Positions 1 to 5,935 of a stretch of DNA of 6,679 nucleotides are shown in pieces. Every line of letters starts with the position of its first letter. The first letter of the stretch is position 1. The stretch is taken from assembly GCA_937860165.1 (NCBI GenBank), contig CALMBE010000645.1, positions 1 to 6,679 on the forward strand, given 5' to 3'. The notes under the pieces are model-generated. The model saw nothing but the letters and a program-made list of their open reading frames with translations, did no database searches and was not told where the DNA came from. The translations under genes were made by a program, and so were the position numbers. The DNA comes from an uncultured Planctomycetaceae bacterium (GTDB taxonomy: Bacteria > Planctomycetota > Planctomycetia > Pirellulales > Lacipirellulaceae).

Positions 1-49
1 CCTGCCTGCGCTACCGGCTGGTTTTCGGGGGAGACTCGTGATTCGTTGA

Positions 50-1090
50 TTACGGGGCCGCGGGTTCGGGCGGCGCGATTTCACCGGAATCGAGCCGCTG
101 CTGCAATTGTTGCAACTGGTCTTCAAGCTGCTTCATCCGCTGCTGCAATTGGTCTTGCTGAGGTGCGATGTCGGCCATCCCGGGTAAATTGCCCAGTCGA
201 TCCGGTAGCATGTGCCGTAGTTCGGCCTGCCAATCGAGATTGCCAAATTCCTTCCGCCAGTCGACGGCTTGGCCATTGAGCATCCCCTCGACAAAGGTGC
301 GGACCTCGGCGGGAAGTTCGGCCAGTGCCTGGGCGTCGTCGCTGCGCAGGGTCCAGCTTTTCTCTCCCTGGGTAACCGTAATCTGTGCCGGCCCGTTGTT
401 CTCGCGGGTGATCGAAACCGACATCCCATTGGGCATCGCGTCGAGGTCAATCCGATTGCCACGCAGGACCATGCCGGGGCCAAACACGCGCAGTCCTCCG
501 GCCCCCCCCTGGAATTGCCGCAGGAGCTGATCTAATCCAGCACCGGGGCCGGGGACTTCTTCGACTTTTTGATTGAAATCAGCCGGTCGCGTTTCCGGGG
601 TCACGGCGATATCCAGTTCCTGGCCCAGTCGCAGAATTTTGAGCTCGATGGGTTGGTCTTTGCTCTTGGTGACATGCTCCTGCAGCACGACCATGGAACT
701 TACCGCATCGCCATTGGCGCGGAGTACGATGTCGTGCTTGCGGAGCCCAGCCTTTTGAGCCGGGCTATCGGGAACGACTTCCTCGATCACCACCCCCATA
801 TTTTCGGCAAGCTGCAATTGGGTCCGCAGCACGGGATCTTCGACCCCCCGGCCGCGGATTCCCACCCAGTAACCCACCGGAGCGGGTTGCTCCGCTTCCT
901 CGGCGGTCACCACATCGGCAGCACCTTCCGCAACCGGGCCGATCTGTACGATTGGCCCTTCGGGCTGCGGGGCTTCGTCGGCAACCGCGCGCTGCTGAAA
1001 CTGTGCGTTGAGCCCCACCACGGCGGCGACTCCCACAAACACGCACATTTCCCAAGACCATTTTGAACGAGAACAGTAAGTTCGACGCAT
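50..1090 (-). CDS. Exported PDZ-domain protein with C-terminal coiled coil
   Basis: Predicted secreted or periplasmic protein of 346 residues with no enzyme domain visible. The N-terminus is basic (RR, R, K within residues 2-10), followed by a hydrophobic stretch at about 15-29 and a possible signal peptidase site after AVA (35-37). A PDZ domain spans about 74-167: GYWVGIRG, then GVVIEEVVPDSPAQKAGL (99-116) and HDIVLRANGDAV (119-130), the pattern seen in HtrA-type PDZ domains. I see no trypsin-like protease domain, so this is probably a binding or adaptor protein. Residues about 170-305 are unassigned. The tail from about 309 is Gln/Leu-rich with heptad character (QQRMKQLEDQLQQLQQRL), a likely coiled coil that could oligomerise, and ends in a Pro/Ala tail. 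The ATG start is supported by a strong Shine-Dalgarno eight bases upstream. It is the last gene after the sigma and anti-sigma genes, which suggests, but does not prove, an envelope-stress role. Confidence 0.88.
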   Translation of the reverse strand: MRRTYCSRSKWSWEMCVFVGVAAVVGLNAQFQQRAVADEAPQPEGPIVQIGPVAEGAADVVTAEEAEQPAPVGYWVGIRGRGVEDPVLRTQLQLAENMGVVIEEVVPDSPAQKAGLRKHDIVLRANGDAVSSMVVLQEHVTKSKDQPIELKILRLGQELDIAVTPETRPADFNQKVEEVPGPGAGLDQLLRQFQGGAGGLRVFGPGMVLRGNRIDLDAMPNGMSVSITRENNGPAQITVTQGEKSWTLRSDDAQALAELPAEVRTFVEGMLNGQAVDWRKEFGNLDWQAELRHMLPDRLGNLPGMADIAPQQDQLQQRMKQLEDQLQQLQQRLDSGEIAPPEPAAP

Positions 1091-1098
1091 GGTTATTT

Positions 1099-1104
1099 AC
1101 CTCC
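1099..1104 (-). promoter_or_regulatory. Ribosome binding site of the PDZ protein gene
   Basis: On the minus strand the sequence reads GGAGGT, eight bases before the ATG at 1090. It is the strongest Shine-Dalgarno in the window and fixes the start of the PDZ gene. The heptad repeat array begins only nine bases further upstream. Confidence 0.85.
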
Positions 1105-1112
1105 AAAGAAAA

Positions 1113-1168
1113 TTGTCAGTTGTCAGTGGTCAGTGGTCCGTTGTCGGTAGTTGGTGGTCAGTATTTGG
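1113..1168. repeat. Seven-base-period tandem repeat, left arm (TKGTCAG family)
   Basis: Eight consecutive 7-base units: TTGTCAG, TTGTCAG, TGGTCAG, TGGTCCG, TTGTCGG, TAGTTGG, TGGTCAG, TATTTGG. The phase is kept without indels while the units drift from the consensus T(T/G)GTCAG. The array fills the gap between the anti-sigma and PDZ genes and faces an inverted array at 1185-1212. Repeats of this style (GTCAGTTGTCAGTGGTCAGT) are, from memory, common between genes in planctomycetes and some cyanobacteria. Their function is unknown to me. Confidence 0.85.
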
Positions 1169-1184
1169 TAGCAACTCCTTCTGG

Positions 1185-1212
1185 CTGACTACTGACTACT
1201 GACAACTGACCA
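1185..1212. repeat. Seven-base-period tandem repeat, right inverted arm
   Basis: Four units, CTGACTA, CTGACTA, CTGACAA, CTGACCA, which are the reverse complement of the TNGTCAG units at 1113-1168. The two arms are separated by 16 unrelated bases (1169-1184), so a transcript of this gap could fold into a long, slippable hairpin. The arm ends six bases from the stop codon of the anti-sigma-like gene. Confidence 0.85.
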
Positions 1213-1217
1213 CTCCC

Positions 1218-1892
1218 TCAATACACTTTTCTGCTCACCGGCACGACATACGTGTCGTCGACCGGTACGACCATCGGCACCAGTTGCTGATCCTGCTCGA
1301 AAAACAACGGGGCAAAGCGGCGCTCACTGCGCACGTCGTAACCGCGATTCTGCAATCCGGCCCGCAATCCCGCGGGGACCACCGGACTCGTATGGGCCCA
1401 TTCGCGACCCAACTGACCGGCCTCGACCAAGGGCAGACGCACCCGTTGTTGCCGACCCTCGGCATCGCGGACCACGAGTGTGACCACATCCTTAGAATCA
1501 CCAACGTGCGGGGCTTGGTCACCGCTGCCGGCTAGCTGGTCGGACAAATTGCCCGACCCCGCAGGACCACGCACACCCCAGCCGACGCCAAAGGCCGCCA
1601 ACAGACTGGCAGCCAGTGCGACCCACGGCAGGTTTGCCCCTCGATGCGGCCGTGCAGGGAGCGGCACGGGCAATGCCGCTGCCACCTGCACAGCCGAGGG
1701 AGAGACCTCTTGAATCATGGTGTTCAATTCACGCCGCCACGTTTGCGATTCCAAAAGTGCCAACGCACACCGACGCCAACCTTCGGGACGACCATCGAGC
1801 GATGCCAATAATTCCTGACGCTCTCGGGGCGAAAGTTCACCGTCGGCCAAACGGTCGAAGTCCAAGTTGTCGTTATCGTGCGGGCGAGTCAT
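1218..1892 (-). CDS. Anti-sigma-factor-like single-pass membrane protein
   Basis: Probable membrane partner of the upstream ECF sigma factor; 224 residues from the ATG. The cytoplasmic N-terminus carries LADGELSPRERQELLASL (15-32) and WRRCALALLESQ (39-50), a pattern I associate with planctomycete anti-sigma-like proteins. It lacks the HxxxCxxC zinc motif of classical ZAS anti-sigma factors: only one Cys is present. A Pro/Ala-rich linker leads to one hydrophobic segment at about 88-107 (WVALAASLLAAFGVGWGV), then about 115 extracytoplasmic residues with no recognised domain, rich in Val, Arg and Asp. An in-frame GTG lies nine bases upstream (1901), but the Shine-Dalgarno AGGTG overlaps that GTG and is six bases from the ATG at 1892, so the ATG is preferred. 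The role comes from position and architecture. The 178-base gap from the sigma gene, filled by a repeat, argues against tight translational coupling. Confidence 0.82.
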   Translation of the reverse strand: MTRPHDNDNLDFDRLADGELSPRERQELLASLDGRPEGWRRCALALLESQTWRRELNTMIQEVSPSAVQVAAALPVPLPARPHRGANLPWVALAASLLAAFGVGWGVRGPAGSGNLSDQLAGSGDQAPHVGDSKDVVTLVVRDAEGRQQRVRLPLVEAGQLGREWAHTSPVVPAGLRAGLQNRGYDVRSERRFAPLFFEQDQQLVPMVVPVDDTYVVPVSRKVY

Positions 1893-1898
1893 CTCAGT

Positions 1899-1903
1899 CA
1901 CCT
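1899..1903 (-). promoter_or_regulatory. Ribosome binding site deciding the anti-sigma start
   Basis: Minus-strand AGGTG six bases before the ATG at 1892. Because it overlaps the alternative GTG start at 1901, that GTG cannot use it, which favours the ATG. Confidence 0.6.
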
Positions 1904-1978
1904 ATCTAACAGTGCTCAGTTTACGATGAGAGCGATCCCCACTCTCGCCAGTGATATCTGCTCTTATTGAAGAATGGG

Positions 1979-2090
1979 CCACGGATGAACGCGGATCGAA
2001 CAGATTTGCACGGATCGTTGATATGAATCAAAATTCCACAAATCCTCTCTCTTAATCCGTGACCATCCGCTCAATCCGCGTTGATCTGTG
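1979..2090. repeat. CCACGGA-family inverted repeat, copy 1
   Basis: The left arm at 1979-2015 begins CCACGGATGAACGCGGAT; the right arm at 2055-2090 is its imperfect reverse complement (CACAGATCAACGCGGATTGA on the minus strand). Both arms end at a matching CACGGAT, with a 39-base AT-rich centre. It lies between the sigma and anti-sigma genes and overlaps the end of the sigma gene: the last six codons and the stop are repeat sequence. A relative lies at 4925-5057. Such elements are, from memory, frequent in planctomycete genomes. Confidence 0.85.
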
Positions 2091-2649
2091 TTCTATTCTT
2101 AGTAACCTCGTGCGAAACCATCTCGGGCGCCAGCCGTGCCAAGGCCTGCCGCATTTTCTCTCGCGCCCGATGCAGCCGGGCTTCGACTGCACTGGTACTC
2201 GTCCCCAACTGCTCGGCAATTTGGCGGTAACTCCAATCCTCGGTGTACTTCAGCAACAAAATCTCTCTATCGCGGGGAGGCAATCGACTGAGTGCCTCGC
2301 GCACCAAGCGTCCCTGTTCGTCCGCGAGTAACCAATCCAAGGGATCGGGCTCCCCCGCGAACTGCCGACCTGTTTGTTCCCTCGCATACCGCTCGTGGAG
2401 CCGTCGTTGTCGACCCATCCGCCGCCGATGCTGCAAGGCACAAGTCACCGCAATGCGATACAACCACGGTGCCAACTTGCTCGGATCTTGCAATCGATCC
2501 GCTGCACGCACCGCGGCGATTTCAACTTCCTGCAACACCTCTTCCACCGCTCCAGACTCGACGCCCCGCGCCCGCAACACGGTCGTCAACCAACGACGAT
2601 GCTCCGGCAGTTCGTGCTGCCAATCAATGCGTGACCCGGGGGGATTCAT
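2071..2649 (-). CDS. ECF-type RNA polymerase sigma factor
   Basis: Sigma-70 family protein of 192 residues with the two-domain ECF layout, directing RNA polymerase to a dedicated promoter set. Region 2 covers about 15-80: acidic helix VEEVLQEVEIAAVRA (35-49), then APWLYRIAVTCALQHRRR (60-77), which matches the WLYxIAxNxxxDxxRR block. An Arg-rich linker follows. Region 4 covers about 115-172, with LSRLPPRDREILLLKY (120-135) and a helix-turn-helix YRQIAEQLGTSTSAVEARLHR (starting at 141). Only the ATG at 2649 gives a full region 2. No Shine-Dalgarno is visible before it, which is not unusual in planctomycetes. The C-terminal residues TQINAD come from the overlapping repeat at 1979-2090, so the original stop was probably different. 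The following membrane protein is the likely anti-sigma factor. The ECF group cannot be assigned by eye. Confidence 0.93.
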   Translation of the reverse strand: MNPPGSRIDWQHELPEHRRWLTTVLRARGVESGAVEEVLQEVEIAAVRAADRLQDPSKLAPWLYRIAVTCALQHRRRMGRQRRLHERYAREQTGRQFAGEPDPLDWLLADEQGRLVREALSRLPPRDREILLLKYTEDWSYRQIAEQLGTSTSAVEARLHRAREKMRQALARLAPEMVSHEVTKNRTQINAD

Positions 2650-2704
2650 GGCTTGACAAGAAATTTGTTGTTCTCATAGGGGTAGTTACCGCTGGGGGCC
2701 CGGG

Positions 2705-2744
2705 TCTTGCGGAAAATCTCGGAAAAATTACTTTTCCAGCAAGA
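2705..2744. promoter_or_regulatory. Long imperfect hairpin upstream of the sigma gene
   Basis: The plus strand TCTTGCGGAAAA (2705-2716) pairs with TTTTCC-A-GCAAGA (2732-2744): a 12-bp stem with a single bulged A and a 15-base loop. A second GGAAAA inside the loop (2721-2726) offers an alternative inner pairing, so two folds compete for the same TTTTCC strand. It lies about 56 bases before the sigma start and 44 bases past the lgt stop. It could be an lgt terminator or part of the sigma leader. No T-run follows the stem on either strand, so it is not a classical intrinsic terminator. Confidence 0.5.
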
Positions 2745-2749
2745 TTCTC

Positions 2750-2803
2750 CCCCGCCGCTTGCGGTTTAGCGGCTCCTCGCCAGCGTTCTATACGAACGAG
2801 GCC
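2750..2803. repeat. GC-rich hairpin repeat (CCGCCGCTTGCGG family), copy 1
   Basis: The core at 2750-2771 contains CCGC-TT-GCGG followed by TTTAGCG, and matches the copy at 5973-5994 in 21 of 22 positions. The flank continues with CCTCG...CGAGG inverted pairs (2775-2801) around GTTCTATACGAACG and aligns more loosely with the other copy. The lgt stop codon (2788-2790) lies inside it, so the last Lgt residues are encoded by the repeat. Confidence 0.8.
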
Positions 2804-3828
2804 CGCCCCGGGGTCTGCCGACCCAGCCACAACCACCCCAAAATCGCCCCCAACAGCAGCAACAAACTGATATTTTGCGAAATGCTCAGCCCCGTCCCGA
2901 AGACTGCCGATTCGTCCACCCGGATGATTTCCAGCAGGAACCGCGAGATCGGATGGATCGTGAGCATCAACAGGGTGACCTCGCCGTCTCGACGGCGGAA
3001 CGGATAATAACTCCACAACAGCCAACCCAAGAGACCGGCGTCGATCGCACTGTAAATCTGCGTGGGATGCAGCGGCCGACTTCGCACAGGTAATTCTTCG
3101 AGCCGCGTGGGGACTTGGCCCGTCAGCCGCCCACTTTCCCACTGCGCCATATACGCCGGACTGTCGCGAGGGAAAGTCACGCCCCAGGGGAGATCGGTTT
3201 CACCACCATAGCAGCAACCATTGAGCAGGCAACCGATCCGGCCCCAGGCCAAGCCCACCAACAAGCTGGGGGCGATCAAATCCGCCAAGGCCAAGGCGGG
3301 CAGTTTGTGGCGATAAGTAAATACCCCAAAGGCCAGCGCGGCTCCGAACAGCGAACCATAGACCACTAATCCCCCTTCGGTGAATTTGAGAATCTCGACA
3401 AGCGTCGTGCGCCAATTGTCCGATCGGAATTGCGTGTCCCAATATTCGATCACATAAAACAAGCGTGCCCCGAGGATCCCGCACACGAACATCCCGAAGG
3501 CCAGCGAATAAAAAGTCTCGGCTGGAATCCCCATTTGCCTGCCGCGATGAACGGCCAACAAGATTCCCGAGACCGACCCACAAAGCACCATCAACCCGTA
3601 GCCGCGAATCGGAAGCCCCTCGGGAAACAGCCTGGGCAAACACAAAATTGCTGCCCCGCCGATCAAGATACCCGGCACGAATTCCCAGAACGAGACTTCC
3701 GGAGATTGCTTGGCGATCCGCAGCCAACCGACGACACTCCCGACCAGCCACAGCGCGAGCAAAATGCCCAACCCAAACAGCGGGACGCCGCCAATCTCCA
3801 TCGGTATGCGGAGCAATTCGGAACACAT
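2788..3828 (-). CDS. lgt: Prolipoprotein diacylglyceryl transferase, N-terminally extended
   Basis: Inner-membrane enzyme that transfers diacylglyceryl from phosphatidylglycerol to the lipobox Cys of prolipoproteins, the first step of lipoprotein maturation. The Lgt core starts near residue 72: LPIRGYGLMVL (E. coli WYGLMYL region), TEGGLVVYG (150-158; Tyr157 where E. coli has His103), then GRIGCLLNGCCYGG (196-209) with Arg197 matching E. coli Arg143, RPLHPTQIYSA (251-261), and SRFLLEIIRVDE (295-306) matching the second essential Arg/Glu segment. Several hydrophobic segments fit a polytopic protein. At 346 residues it exceeds the usual 260-300: the first 70 residues add a module that resembles residues 73-125. 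The start ATG has only a weak GAG upstream; an in-frame ATG at residue 10 is an alternative. The stop falls in a dispersed repeat. It follows panC after 106 bases with no clear promoter. Confidence 0.93.
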   Translation of the reverse strand: MCSELLRIPMEIGGVPLFGLGILLALWLVGSVVGWLRIAKQSPEVSFWEFVPGILIGGAAILCLPRLFPEGLPIRGYGLMVLCGSVSGILLAVHRGRQMGIPAETFYSLAFGMFVCGILGARLFYVIEYWDTQFRSDNWRTTLVEILKFTEGGLVVYGSLFGAALAFGVFTYRHKLPALALADLIAPSLLVGLAWGRIGCLLNGCCYGGETDLPWGVTFPRDSPAYMAQWESGRLTGQVPTRLEELPVRSRPLHPTQIYSAIDAGLLGWLLWSYYPFRRRDGEVTLLMLTIHPISRFLLEIIRVDESAVFGTGLSISQNISLLLLLGAILGWLWLGRQTPGRASFV

Positions 3829-3934
3829 AATTCACTCAGGAAAATTTCTGAAAGAGTCTGGGAATTAACAATGATAAGATACGCCAAATCGTCATTCCCG
3901 CTGCCGTGCTTGCTGCCAACCCACACCCGCCAGG

Positions 3935-4777
3935 TTAGCCGATCTGGTGATTGTCGATCAATCGCGTCTGGCCCACCCGCACCGCCAGGGCCACCACCGT
4001 TGGCCCAACGACCTCATCGATGGCGATCACCGTACCCGCTTTCACCAGTGCGATGTAGTCCACTTCGGTGATCCCCGCCTCGGCTAAACACTCTCGGATT
4101 CGCCCCGCGAGAATGGGAGTCCTCCGTTCGCCAGTTTGGCAAAGTTCTTCTGCTAGCTGGAGCGATTTCCACAAAGCACGGGCTTGATGTCGCTGGGTTG
4201 GATTCAAAAACGCATTGCGAGAGCTCATCGCCAAGCCATCGGCTTCGCGGACCGTGGGGCAAATGACAATCTCGGTCGGCACATTGAAGTCGGCTACCAA
4301 CTGCCGTACCACCAGTGATTGCTGATAATCTTTTTGCCCGAAGAAGGCCTGATCGGCCCCCACCATCAAGAGCAGCTTGAGCACCACGGTCGCCACCCCG
4401 CGATAGTGCCCCGGACGACACGCCCCTTCCCACGGCTCGGCCACGGATCCCACCTCAACAAACGTTTCGTACCCGGGAGGATAAATCTCTTCGTTGCTGG
4501 GGGCGAACACCAACCAACAACCTCGCTCGGCAAGTTGCTCGCAATCGGCACGGAACGTGCGCGGGTAACGATCCAGGTCTTCTCCGGGACCAAACTGCGT
4601 GGGATTCACGAAGACACTCACCACGGTCCGGTCGCACCGAGCCCGCGAGGCATCGACCAAACTCAAGTGACCCGCATGGAGCGCACCCATCGTGGGAACG
4701 AAACCAATCGCTTCACCCGCGGCGCGCGCGGAATGCACCGCAGCGCGAACTTCGGCGATGGAATTGGCGATGATCAA
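3935..4777 (-). CDS. panC: Pantothenate synthetase
   Basis: ATP-dependent ligase joining pantoate and beta-alanine through a pantoyl-adenylate to make pantothenate, the precursor of coenzyme A; cytosolic. All family signatures are present: PTMGALHAGH (28-37) with the two His of the HIGH-like nucleotide site, VVSVFVNPTQF (52-62), GQKDYQQ (147-153), and READGLAMSSRN (177-188), the KMSKS-like loop. The 280 residues compare with 283 in E. coli, so it is complete. The start is TTG, supported by AGGAA seven bases upstream and by the family-like N-terminus MIIANSIAEVR; no in-frame ATG gives a better start. The upstream gap holds a large nested inverted repeat, whose nearest arm ends 46 bases before the start codon, so translation or transcription from folK could be affected. 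No panB or panD is in the window. Confidence 0.97.
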   Translation of the reverse strand: MIIANSIAEVRAAVHSARAAGEAIGFVPTMGALHAGHLSLVDASRARCDRTVVSVFVNPTQFGPGEDLDRYPRTFRADCEQLAERGCWLVFAPSNEEIYPPGYETFVEVGSVAEPWEGACRPGHYRGVATVVLKLLLMVGADQAFFGQKDYQQSLVVRQLVADFNVPTEIVICPTVREADGLAMSSRNAFLNPTQRHQARALWKSLQLAEELCQTGERRTPILAGRIRECLAEAGITEVDYIALVKAGTVIAIDEVVGPTVVALAVRVGQTRLIDNHQIG

Positions 4778-4784
4778 ATCACGG

Positions 4785-4789
4785 TTCCT
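4785..4789 (-). promoter_or_regulatory. Ribosome binding site supporting the TTG start of panC
   Basis: Minus-strand AGGAA seven bases before the TTG at 4777. It matters because the gene has no ATG near its expected N-terminus. Confidence 0.55.
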
Positions 4790-4822
4790 AGGGAATGCCT
4801 TAGCAGAAAAACTTTGGGGGAA

Positions 4823-5120
4823 TTTGAACAGGAGGTAACAGAGGGAACGGAGAAAATTTTTTGGGTATTATTTGCTCGTTTTAGCTCGGAATTAATCCTA
4901 CAGCGCTTTGTCGAATGAAATTAGCCACGGACGAAACACGGATTGAACACTGATAATCAAGAGAAACTTCGGGCTATTCAATTCGGCATCTACCATGTTT
5001 GCCACCACCAAACGCATCACTCCCAATCATCCGTGTTTCATCCGTGAAATTCCGTGGCTCTCTTGCATCCTTACATGTTCAACCCCTTCCCTCCGTTCTC
5101 TCTGCTACCTCCTGTTCAAA
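4823..5120. repeat. Outer long inverted repeat (GGAGGTAACAGAG family)
   Basis: The plus-strand arm at 4823-4852, with core GAACAGGAGGTAACAGAG, and the reverse complement of 5091-5120 match in 28 of 30 bases (differences A/G and G/A). The arms lie 238 bases apart and enclose a second inverted repeat at 4925-5057, giving a nested palindrome that fills most of the folK-panC gap. The right arm includes the folK stop codon (5116-5118). Transcribed as RNA it could form a two-level stem. No transposase or coding capacity is visible inside, so it may be a non-autonomous element or a composite of two dispersed repeats. Confidence 0.88.
4925..5057. repeat. CCACGGA-family inverted repeat, copy 2 (inner)
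   Basis: The left arm at 4925-4957 begins CCACGGACGAAACACGGATT; the right arm at 5025-5057 reads, reversed, CCACGGAATTTCACGGATGA followed by AACACGGAT. The arms match except for an eight-base insertion in the right one. The 67-base centre is AT-rich with no ORF. It is the same family as 1979-2090, here nested inside the GGAGGTAACAGAG repeat. Confidence 0.85.
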
Positions 5121-5922
5121 TATTTTCCGGCCAAGCCGATCGAATCGCCGCCCGCGCTTCTTGCAACACCGTCGCGGGCTCTGCGGCGGTGATCCGTGCC
5201 AAGGGTCCGGGTCCCATTTGATCGAGAACTCGTTCCACCAATTGTTCCTCCTCGAGTGGATCGAGGGCAATCACCAATGCCGGACGATCTAGGGCTGCGA
5301 CGGTTCTTGACAAGGGAATCCTGCTAAGTTGCCGGACTGCAATCGTATCCACCACCCGCCCAGACACCTGGGAAGCACCCAAGAAATCTCGCTGAAGTTG
5401 CTCGGAAAGCCACTCGGCACACTGGGAATCACCGGCAACAACAACAACCTGTCGCGCGGCTTGGCACAATTGCCGACGTAAGGCCGCCAGTGTCCACCCC
5501 GACGGGGGGTGTACCATCGACCCCGCAATTTCTACCGCCGGGTCCAACACAAACCGGCGAAAAGTCATCCGCGGATGCGGGATTACCAAATCCGCTTCGT
5601 TGATTCTCTGATTTCCGTACAACAAAATATCCAAATCCAACACCCGCGCGTCCCAGCGCACCCTCCGCGTGCGTCCGAAGTCGGTTTCGACTTGCCAGAG
5701 GTGACCTGCGAGTGAACGGGCAGAGAGACTGGTCTCGAGGACGATCGCGCCATTGAAAAAAATTTCTTGTCCAGCGGGCCCCCCTACGGGGGTGGTTTCA
5801 TGCCAGCGACTCCTGGCCAGAAGTGTCGTGCTAGGTAACTTTGAGAGCGCCGACAAAGCTCGGTCGAGGGCCACGGCCCGATTTCCGAGATTCGTACCAA
5901 CGGCAATCAAACAGCGAGTCAT
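5116..5922 (-). CDS. folK: HPPK (folate synthesis) with unexplained C-terminal domain
   Basis: 6-hydroxymethyl-7,8-dihydropterin pyrophosphokinase, which passes pyrophosphate from ATP to the pterin in folate synthesis. Residues 1-150 are a clear HPPK domain: LIAVGTNLGNR (5-15), TTPVGGPAGQEIFFNGAIVLET (from 43) with the conserved Asn57, E79 and FGRTRRVRW (82-90), LDLDILLYG (95-103) with the two Mg-binding Asp, and IPHPRMTFRRFVLDP (114-128). The usual WGPR before LDLD is WDAR here, keeping Trp and Arg. The 268 residues exceed the usual ~160. Residues about 158-268 form a further alpha/beta-looking segment (VVVVAGDSQ, then ALVIALDP) that I do not recognise; no P-loop GxxxxGK(S/T) is visible, so a nucleoside-kinase fusion is not supported. 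The ATG has no Shine-Dalgarno. The stop lies in a repeat arm. No folP or folB is nearby. Confidence 0.93.
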   Translation of the reverse strand: MTRCLIAVGTNLGNRAVALDRALSALSKLPSTTLLARSRWHETTPVGGPAGQEIFFNGAIVLETSLSARSLAGHLWQVETDFGRTRRVRWDARVLDLDILLYGNQRINEADLVIPHPRMTFRRFVLDPAVEIAGSMVHPPSGWTLAALRRQLCQAARQVVVVAGDSQCAEWLSEQLQRDFLGASQVSGRVVDTIAVRQLSRIPLSRTVAALDRPALVIALDPLEEEQLVERVLDQMGPGPLARITAAEPATVLQEARAAIRSAWPENI

Positions 5923-5935
5923 AAGAAGTGGCGTT

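Noticed and set aside
1..49. Terminator or downstream gene after the PDZ gene
   Set aside because: No stem with a T-run and no open frame with recognisable content could be found in this short edge.
569..1066. 165-codon open frame on the plus strand opposite the PDZ gene
   Set aside because: It is antisense to a gene with signal peptide, PDZ motifs and a strong ribosome site; its translation has no recognisable motif and looks like a GC-rich shadow frame.
1113..1212. Possible CRISPR array
   Set aside because: The units are 7 bases long, directly adjacent and inverted between arms; there are no spacers and no cas genes.
2750..2803. Intrinsic terminator of lgt
   Set aside because: The hairpin is GC-rich but is not followed by a T-run on the minus strand (GGGGGAGAATC follows), and the same sequence occurs elsewhere as a dispersed repeat.
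3430..4071. 213-codon plus-strand frame across lgt and panC
   Set aside because: It runs opposite two conserved enzymes and is rich in Pro, Gln and Arg, as expected from an antisense shadow.
4319..4918. 199-codon plus-strand frame running from panC into the repeat region
   Set aside because: Most of it is antisense to panC and its end (EVTEGTEK) is translated repeat sequence, which is a common source of false protein predictions.
4823..5120. Insertion sequence
   Set aside because: The inverted arms look like IS ends, but the interior has no transposase or meaningful ORF and no target duplication was seen.
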